From Limnomonas spitsbergensis (Eukaryota; Chlorophyta; Chlorophyceae; Chlamydomonadales), in assembly GCA_037349105.1 (NCBI GenBank), contig JAYJMM010000036.1, positions 744,001-808,000 of the forward strand: a stretch of DNA of 64,000 bases. The letters run 5' to 3'. Both the position numbers and the translations under genes were made by a program. This document shows, one piece after another, positions 20,942 through 32,794 of the stretch; the stretch's first letter is position 1; each line of letters begins with the position of its first letter. The notes beneath the pieces are model-generated. The model was not told the DNA's origin, did not search any database, and saw only the letters and a list, made by a program, of their open reading frames with translations.

Positions 20942-21887
20942 ATGTATCTCTTAGAAACAAAAAGACCTTGAAGTGGCATTCAAACGAAATCCCGAGAGGG
21001 TCGAATCTGCCCTGGATATTGCATCCAGCTGCAGTAAGTCAATCTGTCTGAGATCTTGACTAGAAATTTGGATCTGCCAAATACGCACACTCTCCAAAGA
21101 TGTGCTCTGTGTCAAAGAGTGGCATTGATGACCTCGTGGGTCGTGTGTGTTTGTGGGGACTGATTTCTTTAATGAAACATCCAACTGCCATTTTCTGTTA
21201 CAAACACGTGTTTTTTGTTTAGGTACCGCAATCTGCACGACTCCAGCGCTGGCTGGGATAAATGGCTGCCGGATGGGTTGATGGGTGGCGTCACAAGCTG
21301 ACCGGGCAAAGCCCGCCCCGCCATCGCCCCTTGGCCGCTCCTTATCCCTCACAGGCCTACGCTGCTCATGGCTTCTTGTGCCTCCTTGGCTGCTGGGGAG
21401 ATGAGAGGCGTCACAAGCTGGTCGGGCAACCAGCGCGCCGCTACTGGCTCTGCGTGAAAGACCTGCAGCGCGATGCAAGGTATCCGCAGCCGGACGGTCA
21501 GGATGGAGCTGCCTTCAGAAAGGCTTGTGCTTGCTCAACTCAACAATGCCAAGGCGCCAACAGTCTGTTGACCCTGCTCACTCCCTTGCACACAAACATC
21601 CCTTGCCTGCTATATATCTTGAAGGGGCGCCTGCACCTGCACCTATATCTTAGGGGCCTGCTCTATCTCTTAAGGGGCACCTCCACCCATATCTTAGGGA
21701 CCTGCTATATATTTTAGGGGCACAAATATCCGTTGCCTGCAAAACATCTTGAAGGGTCACCTGTCGAGCTGGCTTCCACCCCTCGGACTCCCATACCTTT
21801 GTTAAAATCGAGGGACTTGTAGTTCAAGTGAAAGGGAAGATATGGTAGCCTGTAATGTGCAAGCCCGGCCTTCCCCCATCCACTCTT
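20942..21887. other. Unassigned segment with internal repeats, before the satellite
   Basis: Two large overlapping ORFs lie on opposite strands (plus 21262-21717, minus 20951-21478). Both stay open in all three units, but the units are too similar for this to mean much, and neither has a motif. An internal repeat GGCGTCACAAGCTG sits at about 21287 and 21408. Near 21.61-21.74 kb CTTGAAGGGGCGCCTG/ATCTTAGGGGCCTGC-type words repeat. Equivalents are at about 37335-38280 and 54975-55920. Confidence 0.35.
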
Positions 21888-24800
21888 AAAAGCTCAACCC
21901 TGAACCCTGCACAGTGCCCGTACCATAAAAGCTCAACCCTGAACCCTGCACAGTGCCCGTACCTTACAAGCTCAACCCTGAACCCTGCACATTGCCCGTA
22001 CCTTAAAAGCTCAACCCTGAACCCTGCACAGTGCCCGTACCTTAAAAGCTCAACCCTGAACCCTACACGGTGCCTGTACCTTAAAAGCTCAACCCTGAAC
22101 CTTGCACGGTGCCCGTACCTTACAAGCTCAACCCTGAACCCTGCACGGTGCCCGTACCTTACAAGCTCAACCCTGAACCCCTTACCCTGCATGGTGCCCT
22201 GAAACCTGAACCCTGCACGGTGCCCGTACCTTGAAAGCTCAACCCTGAACCCTGCACAGTGCCCATACCTTACAAGCTCAACCCTGAACCCTGCACAGTG
22301 CCCGTACCTTAAAAGCTCAACACTAAACCCTGCACATTACCCGTACCTTAAAAGCTCAACCCTGAACCCTACACGGTGCCTGTACCTTAAAAGCTCAACA
22401 CTTAACCCTGCACATTACCCGTACCTTAAAAGCTCAACCCTGAACCCTACACGGTGCCCGTACCTTAAAAGCTCAACCCTGAACTGCTTACCCTGCATAG
22501 TGCCCTGACACCTGAACCCTGCACAGTGCCCGTACCTTACAAGCACAACCCTGAAACCTGCACAGTGCCCGTACCATAAAAGCTCAACCCTGAACCCTGC
22601 ACAGTGCCCGTACCTTAAAAGCCCAACCCTGAACCCTGCACAGTGCCCGTACCTTAAAAGCTCAACCCTGAACCCTGCACAGTGCCCGTACCTTAAAAGC
22701 TCAACCCTGAACCCTGCACAGTGCCCGTACCTTAAAAGCTCAACCCTGAACCCTGCACAGTGCCCGTACCTTAAAAGCTCAACCCTGAAACCTGCACAGT
22801 GCCCGTACCATAGAGCTCAACCCTGAACCCTGCACAGTGCCCGTCCCTTAAAAGCTCAACCCTGAACCCTGCACAGTGCCTATACCTTAAAAGTTCAACC
22901 CTGAACCCTGCACAGTGCCCGTACCTTAAAAGCTCAACCCTGAACCCTGCACAGTGCCCGTACCTTAAAAGCTCAACCCTAAACCCTGCACAGTGCCTAT
23001 ACCTTAAAAGCTCAACCCTGAACCCTGCACAGTGCCCGTACCTTAAAAGCTCAACCCTGAACCTTGCACGGTGCCCGTACCTTACAAGCTCAACCCTGAA
23101 CCCTTCACGGTGCCCGTACCTTACAAGCTCAACCCTGAACCCCTTACCTTGCATGGTGCCCTGAAACCTGAACCCTGCACGGTGCCCGTACCTTGAAAGC
23201 TGAATCCTGACCTCCTAATCCTGCACGGTGCCTGTACCTTGAAAGCTGAATCCTGAACTCCTTGAATCACACTGCACGGTGCCTGTACCTTGTTAGCTGA
23301 ACTCTGAACCTGGTACACGGCCGTACCTTGTTAGATAAACCCTGAACCCGGTACACGGCCGTACCTTGTTAGCTATACCCTGAACCCGGTCCACGGCTGT
23401 ACCTTGTTAGCTAAACCCTGAACCCTGTACAGTGCCGTACCTTGTTAGCTAAACCTTGAACCCGGTACACGGCCGTACCTTGTTAGCTTAACCCTGAACC
23501 CGGTACACAGCCGTATCTTAAAAGCTCAACCCTGAAATCTGCACAGTGCCAATACCTTAAAAGCTCAACCCTGAACCCTGCACAGTGCCCCTACCTTAAA
23601 GCTCAACCCTGAACCTTGCACAGTGCCCGTACATTAAAGCTCAACCCTGAACCCTGCACAGTGCCCGTACCATAAAAGCTCAACCCTGAAACCTGCACAG
23701 TGCCCGTCCCTTAAAAGCTCAACCCTGAACCTTGCACAGTGCCCCTACCTTAAAGCTCAACCCTGAACCTTGCACAGTGCCCGTACATTAAAGCTCAACC
23801 CTGAACCCTGCACAGTGCCCGTACCATAAAAGCTCAACCCTGAAACCTGCACAGTGCCCGTCCCTTAAAAGCTCAACCCTGAACCTTGCACAGTGCCCGT
23901 ACCTTAAAAGCTCAACCCTAAAACCTGCACAGTGCCCGTCCCTTAAAAGCTCAACCCTGACCCCCTAATCCTGCATGGTGCCCGTACCTTGAAAGTTGAA
24001 CCCTGAACTCCTTGAATAACCCTGCACGGTGCCTGTACCTTGTTAGCTGAACTCTGAACCCGGTACACGGCCGTACCTTGTTAGCTGAACCCTGAACCCG
24101 GTACATGGCCGTACCTTGTTAGCTAAACCTTGAACCCGGTACACGGCCGTACCTTGTTAGCTTAACCCTGAACCCGGTACACAGCCGTATCTTAAAAGCT
24201 CAACCCTGAAATCTGCACAGTGCCAATACCTTAAAAGCTCAACCCTGAACCCTGCACAGTGCCCCTACCTTAAAGCTCAACCCTGAACCTTGCACAGTGC
24301 CCGTACATTAAAGCTCAACCCTGAACCCTGCACAGTGCCCGTACATTAAAGCTCAACCCTGACCCCTGCACAGTGCCCGTACCATAAAAGCTCAACCCTG
24401 AACCCTGCACAGTGCCCGTACATAAAAGCTCAACCCTGAACCTTGCACAGTGCCCCTACCTTAAAGCTCAACCCTGAACCCTGCACAGTGCCCGTACCAT
24501 AAAAGCTCAACCCTGAACCCTGCACAGTGCCCGTACCTTAAAGCTCAACCCTGAAACCTGCACAGTGCCCGTCCCTTAAAAGCTCAACCCTGAACCTTGC
24601 ACAGTGCCCGTACCTTCAAAGCTCAACCCTAAAACCTGCACAGTGCCCGTCCCTTAAAAGCTCAACCCTGAACCCCTAATCCTGCATGGTGCCCGTACCT
24701 TGAAAGTTGAACCCTGAACTCCTTGAATAACCCTGCACGGTGCCTGTACCTTGTTAGCTGAACTCTGAACCCTGCACACTGCCGTACCTTGTTAGCTGAA

Positions 24801-25284
24801 CCCTGAACCCGGTACAGTGCCGTACCTTGTTAGCTAAACCCTGAACCCGGTACACGGCCGTACCTTGTTAGCTGAACCCTGAACCCGGTACATGGCCGTA
24901 CCTTGTTAGCTGAACCCTGAACCCGGTACAGTGCCGTACCTTGTTAGCTAAACCCTGAACCCGGTACACGGCCGTACCTTGTTAGCTGAACCCTGAACCC
25001 GGTACATGGCCGTACCTTGTTAGCTAAACCCTGAACCTGGTACACGGCCGTACCTTGTTAGCTAAACCCTGAACCTGGTACACGGCCGTACCTTGTTAGC
25101 TAAACCCTGAACCTGGTACACGGCCGTACCTTGCTAGCTAAACCCAGAACCCAGTACAGTGCCGTACCTTGTTAGCTAAACCCTGAACCCGGTACAGTGC
25201 TGTACCTTGTTAGCTAAACCCTGAACCCGGTACAGTGCCGTACCTTGTTAGCTAAACCCTGAACCCGTCACAGTGCCGTACCTG
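21888..25284. repeat. 38/39-bp satellite array with higher-order structure, unit 1
   Basis: A-type monomer (39 bp): AAAAGCTCAACCCTGAACCC plus TGCACAGTGCCCGTACCTT. B-type monomer (38 bp): GTTAGCTAAACCCTGAACCC plus GGTACACGGCCGTACCTT. Blocks alternate A-B three times (B near 23.27-23.51, 24.02-24.19 and 24.74-25.28 kb). The joining block with CTCCTTGAATAACCCTG recurs near 24.01 and 24.72 kb, which is a higher-order repeat. Because 39 is a multiple of 3, long false ORFs arise on both strands. Confidence 0.97.
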
Positions 25285-25290
25285 GAGTCG

Positions 25291-28200
25291 ATGAGTGCGT
25301 GGTCTGTGAATGGGAGTTTGAAGCCCTGGAATCCCTCTGTGCCGGATATGGAGTGGAAGAGGCTTGTGCAGTGCAAAAAACAGAAAAACTTTATGGCACA
25401 CTTGGCGGTGTCAGCTTGAACGACCGGGTGTGAAGCTGAATGTGGAAGCGCAGAAAGCAAGAAAGAAAACTATACAACTATGCCCCGCAGAGGCGAAAGG
25501 GTTGAGGAAACAGTGTGGCACGTGGTGCCCACATCCAAATGTATGAGGAAAGGGCACAGGGTTTGGGGTTCTGATATGTTTGTGTTTGCGTGCAACCAAG
25601 TCCATGCGTTGTTGTTTTTAGTGTGAACCTCACCATCTATGGAGGGCTGCTGTGCAGCCACCGCCGGGATATTGGGAACAAAACCATGACCGGCCTACGG
25701 TCGGTGGTCCAAGCAGCAGGGTTTGCTGGACCAGGTCAACCCTGCCACCGACAGTGATGTCGCTGGAGTTTTGTTGAAGTGCGCTGATTCCAGCAAGTGC
25801 ATGAGCCTGAGCCGACCCGCTCTCTCATTGCAGATCATGCCCCGCACGCCTGACTGCATAAACTCTCAACATTGAACCCTGAACTTGAGTCCCTCAGCAG
25901 CTTAACCCCAGTGATCCCACTGTTCACACCTGCTAGGCACAAGGCCTCGTCTGTGCCCCAGTGGCATAGTACCGAATGGGTAAACCTGAAATCCTTCATC
26001 TGAGTCCCTTATCATCTACTCCCCAGTCCCCACTGGCGCACCTGCAAGGCACAAGGCCTCATCCCCGCCCCAGTGGCAGCACTGATTGCACGCCAACGAG
26101 GTGCCTGTCGAACGCCGCTGCGCTGACATGCTCCAATGCCTGGGGAATGGCGCGGCTGAGGAAGCCATGCAGCTCAAGGTCACCGGCCTGCATCCCCAGA
26201 TGCATAAGTGGAGACTGGTAAGGGATTAGGGTTGTGGATCAGGTTCAGGGTTTAGGGTTATTAAACGGCTGGGGTTCATGCTGGCAGCACGGCTGAGTGT
26301 CCATGGTCTGCATGCTGCAGTAATGGTGAAGGACTGACGACCGAGGCCCCGTGTCCCGTGAGGGTTCTCATTGCAGGCTGTTCAGGCACACACACACACA
26401 GCCCCCCCCCCGGGTTTTTTTCTAACTGTGTGTTGGGCTGTTAAGAGGGGGCAATGCACGTGTGTTGGGGAATGGGAGGAGAGGGAGAGGTAAAAGATAG
26501 TAAAAAGGAGAAAACAAAGGGAGGGAAAGGCCGTAAAGGCCGGATCGGGTCAAAGTGTCACCAAACAGATTTCCCGCCCCGCGTCCCAGAATTGCGTGAG
26601 GTGTGAAGAGGCATGGCCTCAGGGATGGGAAGGCATGGCATGAGGTGTGAAGAGGCATGGCCTCAGGGATGGGCAGGCAAGGCGTGAGGTGTGAAGAGGC
26701 ATGGCATCAGGGATGGGCAGGCATGGCGTGAGGTGTGAACGTCAGAGTCGCCAGGGTCGATCAGACACGCTACGAAACAATGCACTGGTCCAGCAGCGTG
26801 CCAGACGTAAACGGTGCCTTGTTTGATGCCGCACAAGTAAGAAACATTGACAGAAGTAGCTCGTGTGAAGTCCTGAGCGTAATGGAGCAAGCATACCCAA
26901 TTCCGCCCGTGCCTCGATTGATCCGTGTCCTGTTCATTCCATGCCAGGCCCCGTGCGAGAACATCAGCGCAGCGCGCAGCTGCCACTGCTAAACAAGTTG
27001 TTCGAAATCAGAATCGGAAGCAAAGGTGGGACTTGTGCTGTTCGCGTGTTACCCTGCAAAAGACTCACTGTTCACCATGACGTGCAGGAAGGACGATGAA
27101 GCAGATGCCGAACAAATAAAGGATCGACAGTGCTCATAAGCGCAAGCGGCAGAAAAATGAAAGTGACTGCACCTGTAGGCCGTAGCTAGTCTAGCACTCT
27201 AGCCATGCACACGTGTGATAACGTAGCAGTATGTGTGCAACTGTGCAATAAGCCAGCCCGTAGTCCGGTACGCCATTCAGGGTGGCGCGATGCACAATGG
27301 GCACGCTGGGCCAGCGTGCATAGACATTCTTCACAGAGTGTCATAATGTTGTCATCACGTTCGCATGTACCAGCTGCAATCAATCAGTACAGTTGTGTTA
27401 TGTGCGCACTGTGCTCATTAAGGACATCCCCAATCTCGCTCTGCATGCTGAATGAAAGCAGTTGGGGTACCCAAGACAAAGGAGCTGCCGCGCAATGAGC
27501 GCTGACGGACGCAACACCGCGGCCATTGCTTGCAGCCTCTGGCCGTCCAAGGCAAGCACATCACCATCTGCGAGGAGTGCCATGGGCAGCACAGCAAGAG
27601 CCGCGTGCCAGACGGGTCTCTGGTGCGTGTGGACACAGGCAGCATCCCTCTGAGTCCAGACCCAAAGCTGCAGCTCGCTCCTCGCTCTGACTATGATAGA
27701 GGAGCGGCTCCGTCCTGGGCTTGTGCATGCATTACCGTACATGTTCCATGCACATTGCGGCAAGCCACCATGCACACTATTAGATGCATCGGACCTGGCT
27801 GTTTCTTGATCACGATTGTCAACAGTGTATTGAGAAAGAGGCATGTCCAAGAGGTATGCACGTATCTTTTCATTTCCGTCCGTCGTAAGTCATAACTGCG
27901 CTGAGGGTGGCCATCGCAAACACTGTAAGATCACCGTGCCCGGCAAGCTGTCGGTAAAAGCCAGTGTCCATGCATGAGTCTTTCTCTTCTCACATTTCGG
28001 AGGTGGAGAGTACGGGGGCCATCCCTCACACAAACATGAACAAACACACCAGCAGGCCTCCAGAAATTCAGGCACACCGACCAAGGTCGTCTCCAAGCCT
28101 CAGCCACGCACAAAGCACACCGTCATCAGCCGCCACCGCACCCATCACTCAGCGTCACTCGGGCAAAGCGCCACGCAGGCGCTCCTTAAAATATCAATAT

Positions 28201-29187
28201 AATGGCAGCAGCAAATCTGCTTTGGTGCATTATATTTTTACTCTTATTTGCCTAATTCTTTGCGATGCCAACGGCAGGTCAACATCTCCATCTCCATCTT
28301 CAGCGCCGTAAATAATGTCCACATGAAGTACGTCAGGCACTTTGGGGTGGTCATGGTGAGTGTCTCGACGAGGGAGTTGCTTGCTGCTCATTGAATGGTG
28401 GCGTGGCGGTTGCAGTGTTTCGTTTTCCGGCTACAAGTCCACCTTCGCCAGGCCGCCCCACGGCCGCGAAAGGCCCGATTGGGACCCAACTTGGGCCGGC
28501 CTACCACTGGTGGCCAAAACAGCATGGCTGGCCACAAATGGGCCCCTAGGCCAGAGGCCGGAGTGTAGCTGACATGAAGCTGAGTCACGAAGAAACAATC
28601 TGGGCGGATGCCTTTGGAGCTTGGGCTCTCAGCAGCGCTGTTCCTTCAGCACCCACGCTGCAAGGAAGGCAGCAAAGACTTCCCTCCTTTCTCTCTCATT
28701 ATCCCCGCAGCCTTCCTTTCTTTATTTCTTATCTGCCTTTCTTTCTTTCTCATCTGCCTTCCTTTCTTTCCTTCTTATCTGCCTTTCTTTTTTTCTTTCT
28801 TTCTCATCTGCCTTCCTTTCTTTCCTTCTTATCTTCCTTTTTTTTTTCCCTCTCATCTGCCTTCCTTTTTTTCTCCTCATTCCTGCCGCCCCACATTTTG
28901 CCTCATCTGCCTCCTCATTCCCCCAATTCATCCCCTCTCAATCTCCTCATCTCTGCTACACGCCCGCATTATTGTTGATGTTGGACTTGACGATGACCAA
29001 CAACGCCACCCTCAAGGACATCAGTCGCGCCATTCTGGCCAAAAACTTCCTATTCCCCGACGAGTACCATAACATGATCTTCAGACAAAAGGTGAGGCGG
29101 CCTGAGAGCTATCCACAAGGACTATTTGAGCCGCTGGATAAGAAAATTGAGGTCGCTACATACTTGGGATCCATGGACAGCACCTGA
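25291..29187 (+). CDS. Gene A, unit 1: unrecognised multi-exon gene
   Basis: Candidate exons on one strand: 25291-25419 (MSAWSVNGSLKPWNPS...); 25622-25720 (LTIYGGLLCSHRRDIGNKTM); 26101-26217 (RRCADMLQCLGNG...KWRL, GTAAGG donor); 26733-26836 (NVRVARVDQTRYETMH...FDAAQ, GTAAGA donor); from 27536 (HITICEECHGQHSKSRVPDG); 27826-27853 (CIEKEACPR); about 27890-27953 (NCAEGGHRKHCKITVPGKLS, GTAAAA donor); 28278-28355 (SIFSAVNNVHMKYVRHFGVV, GTGAGT donor); and a last one ending NFLFPDEYHNMIFRQK...LGSMDST at 29187. I cannot join all phases, and the exon list is incomplete. No family recognised; several exons are Cys/His-rich. In-frame length changes between copies support coding. The gene begins directly after the satellite, and its first ATG may be internal to a longer gene. 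Confidence 0.45.
26594..26738. repeat. Remnant of the 44-bp minisatellite inside gene A
   Basis: Three to four units (GCGTGAGGTGTGAAGAGGCA and relatives), joined directly to CCCAGAATT. In copy 0 the same two sequences are about 1.09 kb apart (13510 and 14600), so the tandem units carry a deletion. Equivalent blocks are at 43064-43208 and 61043-61187. Confidence 0.85.
28671..28960. repeat. Long pyrimidine tract, CTTTCTTTCTCATCTGCC repeats
   Basis: Nearly 290 bp of T and C with a loose period around CTTTC and CATCTGCCTTC, before the last exon of gene A. It would act as an oversized polypyrimidine tract. Equivalents are 45141-45430 and, shortened, about 63103-63375. The three overlapping ORFs across it are artefacts of composition. 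Confidence 0.85.
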
Positions 29188-29623
29188 TACAGAAATTCAG
29201 GAACACCGCAAAATCATGATGTTGCAGGTTTTATTCGGATTTCAGAAAAGCCATGCAATGATGCAACATGTATTGATGCATTGGGTTTCCATGCACACAT
29301 ACAGGTCTTGATGCAAGATATTTATCGACCGCACATCAACTTCTGCATTCATTGATGGAGCAGCTCTCCCTGCCTGGACAGTAAAATATGCCCCCTGGGC
29401 CATGGCCTTCCCACTCAACTCAACAGTGACAGATAAACAGTTTTATCTACCTAGCAGGCTTACGAGGGCCATCCCACCCATGCAAGCACTTAATATTCAC
29501 AAGTTGCGATGACATCTTGCCTAGTTGCATACCTGTCTAGATCTGTGTAGATCTACAATTCTACACCAACAGTTCCGTACAAGGTTGGCGGCAATCTACC
29601 ACTCCACACAGAATAACATCAGA
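29188..29623. other. Intergenic space between convergent genes A and B
   Basis: No ORF of note. TCTAGATCTGTGTAGATCTA near 29.54 kb is a small inverted repeat. Equivalents are 45658-46091 and 63612-64000, with small indels. Confidence 0.5.
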
Positions 29624-31675
29624 CTATGCACGCCTGTTTTTCTTCTTTTTTGCAACCCGCTCTTGATGTAGCCGCCTTGAAAGCTCATTCTCTAGCCTTG
29701 CCTGGCCTTCATGGCTGGTTGCAAGCTGTGCACGCAGATCATTGAGCATCGTCAGAGCAACACCAGCCTCCTTAACCTTGAGGTGCCTCTTGTACTGCTT
29801 GCTTAGAATATCATGCATCATCTTGACTTGCTTATAGGTGGCGGCAAAACACCTACGTACACAGGCAAAGATTATGCAATTAGTCAGTCATGGATGTTAG
29901 CATGTTGAAGGTCACAAACCACGCACACATGCAGCCGCAAACTCATGTTAAAGATAGATAGATACAACATTGAGAGTCAACCGTCGGCCAAGCGGTCCTC
30001 TTGCCCTTACTTGTAAATTGCATACACTTTTAAGAACACCAAGATGTCCCACGAGAAGAATGAGGCAACAACCTATGGAAAGGAAGCGATAGTGTGAAGT
30101 TATATTAGTTAGGACCGGTATGTGCATGGAGCACTAGATAGTTGACATTGACATCCGATTGAAATAATTATGCAAGGCAGTTTTACTTCCATGCATGCCA
30201 TTCAGCCTTGGACCCTTATAATAAAAGATGGCAAAGCTAATAAGGGCATTAATAGCAATGCCATCACATGAAAAAATCTTACCAAGCAAATGAATTGCCA
30301 GGTTAGTATGGCTGCCAGTGGCCTGACAAGGGGGTGCCGTTTGGCTGAAGGGCTGAAGCCAAAGATGAACCAGTCGTACATGAAGGTGAGTCCAATGAGC
30401 CATAGGAAACATGAAGCCATGGGGAGGCATCCCAACAGGCAGTCCATGATATCGAACCAATAGCTTTCCCCAGGGAACAGTCTGGTGACCCTCATTTTGA
30501 CGACATTCTGGTCATCTTCCTCCGAAGCTGGGGCAGGGAGGGGGGTAAGGAGCAATGTGTGTTACTGAATTCGTGTGTGTAGTTGTTGCATTCCAGCGGG
30601 GCATCACATTTGAGAGGCACAACTAACGGTATACTAGCATCAAGGCGGTTGAGATTGCTACGGAACTAACGGTGAAATTCAGACCTTGCTTGACTTGAGC
30701 ATTGCTGATTACTTTAATGAGGCATACGGCGGTATGCACACACACATACATCCTCACCTCCCACATCTGCCGCGAAATTCCCGAACTCATACAAAAATTG
30801 AGCCCACATATCCAATGTGACAAGTTTCAGAGGTATCGAGACGTTGTTCCGCTCGTAACGCCATGACATGATGGCCACGGTGAAGCACAGCCCGAGAGCT
30901 ATGGTGAAAGTTATGAAGTGCACTTTGTGGCATGGTCTGCCATGAAGCAGCCCTTGCTGGAGCACCTACAATGCACTCATTTCCACGTGATGAGCATGAT
31001 CGAAGTTAAGTAAGCATGCAGATGGCTAGATGCCCATTGACAAATGCATCACCGGGTCAGAAATGAACATGGGCAGTTATCTGGCAGTAGATAGCGGAAA
31101 ATTAGCTGTGCAAAATTTGGTGTGCATACATGCACTACTGGCTGTTGGGTTCTATGCTCCTGCTGCTGCCCCCTCACTAGGTAGTACCCTCACGTAGGAG
31201 GATGGCATGGCTGCACCATGGTCATGGTCCCACTCAGTGCGTGCATGCATGATAGCTGGAATTGAGCCTAGTCATTCCCTACATACCAGCCCCACGCAGC
31301 AGCCGAGCGTTCAGCAGGGCCCAACTAACGGGTACTATTATATTAATCATATGCACTGTTATAAACACTATTAACGGACATGTCAAGCAAGTTGTGAACT
31401 CACGAAGGGATTCAGCTGCCCCATAGCCGGGATGCCAAAGAGGAACGGAAACATTGGCACGTAAAATATGCCAACCATGAAGAACCACCACATGTTGTAG
31501 CATATCTTCTGAAAGGATGACATGCGGCCTGTGAGTGGAAGCAATAATAAGAGTGGGCAATTATTGGAGTGAGTGGACATGCATCATCAATGATGAATGA
31601 CGATACTTACTAGATGGCCCCTGGTGATGGGTACTCAGTAGCAGGATAAGGCCGGTTGGCGATGACAGACTGGAT
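29624..31675 (-). CDS. Gene B, unit 1: multipass membrane protein with helical C-terminus
   Basis: Six exons read right to left: 31611-31675, 31404-31528, 30758-30965, 30283-30527, 30011-30072, 29624-29852. All have GT donors and AG acceptors, and phases 1, 0, 1, 0, 2 join without a stop. Hydrophobic segments are MWWFFMVGIFYVPMFPFLFG; FITFTIALGLCFTVAIMSW; DIMDCLLGCLPMASCFLWLI, continuing into TFMYDWFIFGF; LVRPLAAILTWQFICLV; and VVASFFSWDILVFLKVYAI. The tail (KMMHDILSKQYKRHLKVKEA... to RLHQERVAKKKKNRRA) is charged, probably coiled-coil, and ends basic. This suggests a channel- or transporter-like protein with a cytoplasmic C-terminal helix, but no family is recognised. The first exon is the weakest: its phase-consistent reading (LSSPTGLILLLSTHHQGPS) looks less natural than another frame that would give a stop at the junction. 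Further 5' exons are not found. Confidence 0.65.
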
Positions 31676-32415
31676 CTGCAAACTAATATCTTCTGAAGTT
31701 AGTTGCCCGCTGATGAGTTACAACGAACACACAGATCTATCTAGTCCAAGAACTCCTTAAAACTGGACACTGTACAGTAAACATCAACATTATCCCCATT
31801 TTGATAGCTAGGAACCTCCAGCACTATTTACAAGAAACACACCATTCATTCAAGGCATCCTCTCTCTTGGCATCACCACCTACCATTGATGCTAGGATGT
31901 GCACCCAGAAAATGCACGTGCATGCCACAAAACTGCTACACAGCATCGTGCAAATGAACCTGACACATGCAGACAGACTGGAATATTACCCCACATCAAG
32001 AACCACCACTCAGCCGGCCAAATATAGCCGTAAACGCAAACCGCCGTAGCTGAAAAGCCATCTCTTCTTGTTATGATGGTAATAACGGTGCGGACGACTC
32101 AGAGGCTAAGGCCCATGCCATGCCACACTCACCGTTTCCTTTACCAACACGCCCCTACGGAGCGTAGCTTTCTTTCTTTCTGATTTGCTTGCTAAGCCTC
32201 ACCCTTTGCGGCGTAGAAAGCGTTTCGAGCATCCGACAAAGCTTGGCGAATATCGGCGCTGTCGTGATCCTGCGTGGCTTCCGCGATCGCCGTGCCAAGA
32301 CGGCATCCTGCTTTCCTAATGGATTGCACGACCGGCTCGTCAGTACCGGCTAAGATGGTGATCTCCGACATTTATACGAATGAAAACAGCCCTTCCTGCT
32401 TGACGGCGCGCAACT
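31676..32415. other. End segment of the tandem unit, no gene seen
   Basis: This is the part present at the ends of units 1 and 2 but absent before unit 1, so the junction between units lies at its right edge. It contains an open stretch (31801-32049) without motifs, and a GC-rich part near 32.2-32.4 kb. Equivalent: 49313-50054. Confidence 0.5.
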
Positions 32416-32794
32416 TCAAGATAGTCGCACTTATTACGGAGATCTCGCATATCTCGGGCATGCATGCAGCCCCCGGGCTGTGAGGCAGACAGATGAGACC
32501 GGCAGGCCACCAGAGGCAGAGAGGCATGCCCTGATCTCGATCGACTTTCAAGTGAGCCTTTATCCACGTGACGGCATACAATTTGGATTGCCTAGGGTCC
32601 ACGACTGGTTCAGGGGACCACTGGACCAGGGGACGGGACCATACGAGACGGGTGCGGGTGATTACAATTGGGCAAATAAAGGCATGCCCTCATAGGTTTG
32701 GCAATGCTGTACATACAGCTTCTCGACACCTGGATATGTTCCATGCCGCGCATGTTCTGCGCTTTCCTATGTATGTTAATGCCTGTGAATCCTC

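Larger units (their letters stand above)
16607..32415. repeat. Large tandem unit, copy 1 (15,809 bp)
   Basis: Homology to copy 2 begins at TCAAGATAGT (16607 against 32416) and runs to the end of the unit. The length difference from copy 2 (1,830 bp) is explained by the hAT insertion (1,171 with target duplication), the MITE region (net about +584) and satellite length (+77). Copy 1 differs from copies 2 and 3 at roughly one base in fifteen over its first 1.4 kb, but only about one in a hundred after about 18.5 kb. Confidence 0.95.

Noticed and set aside
21262..21717. 151-residue ORF open in all three units
   Set aside because: An overlapping 175-residue ORF on the other strand is just as open, and the units are too similar to tell coding from non-coding. 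Kept only as an unassigned segment.
21824..23318. Long ORFs with a 13-residue repeat (GHCAGFRVELLRY type on minus; KSSTLNPAQCPYL type on plus), also at 38.5-39.8 and 55.9-57.3 kb
   Set aside because: They follow from a 39-bp satellite period divisible by three. Both strands are open at once and there is no start context or splice signal.
28574..28978. Phe/Ser/Leu-rich ORFs of 134-188 residues in three frames (also 45.0 and 63.0 kb)
   Set aside because: Composition artefact of the pyrimidine tract. Only the last 70 or so codons of the 188-residue frame are kept, as the end of gene A.
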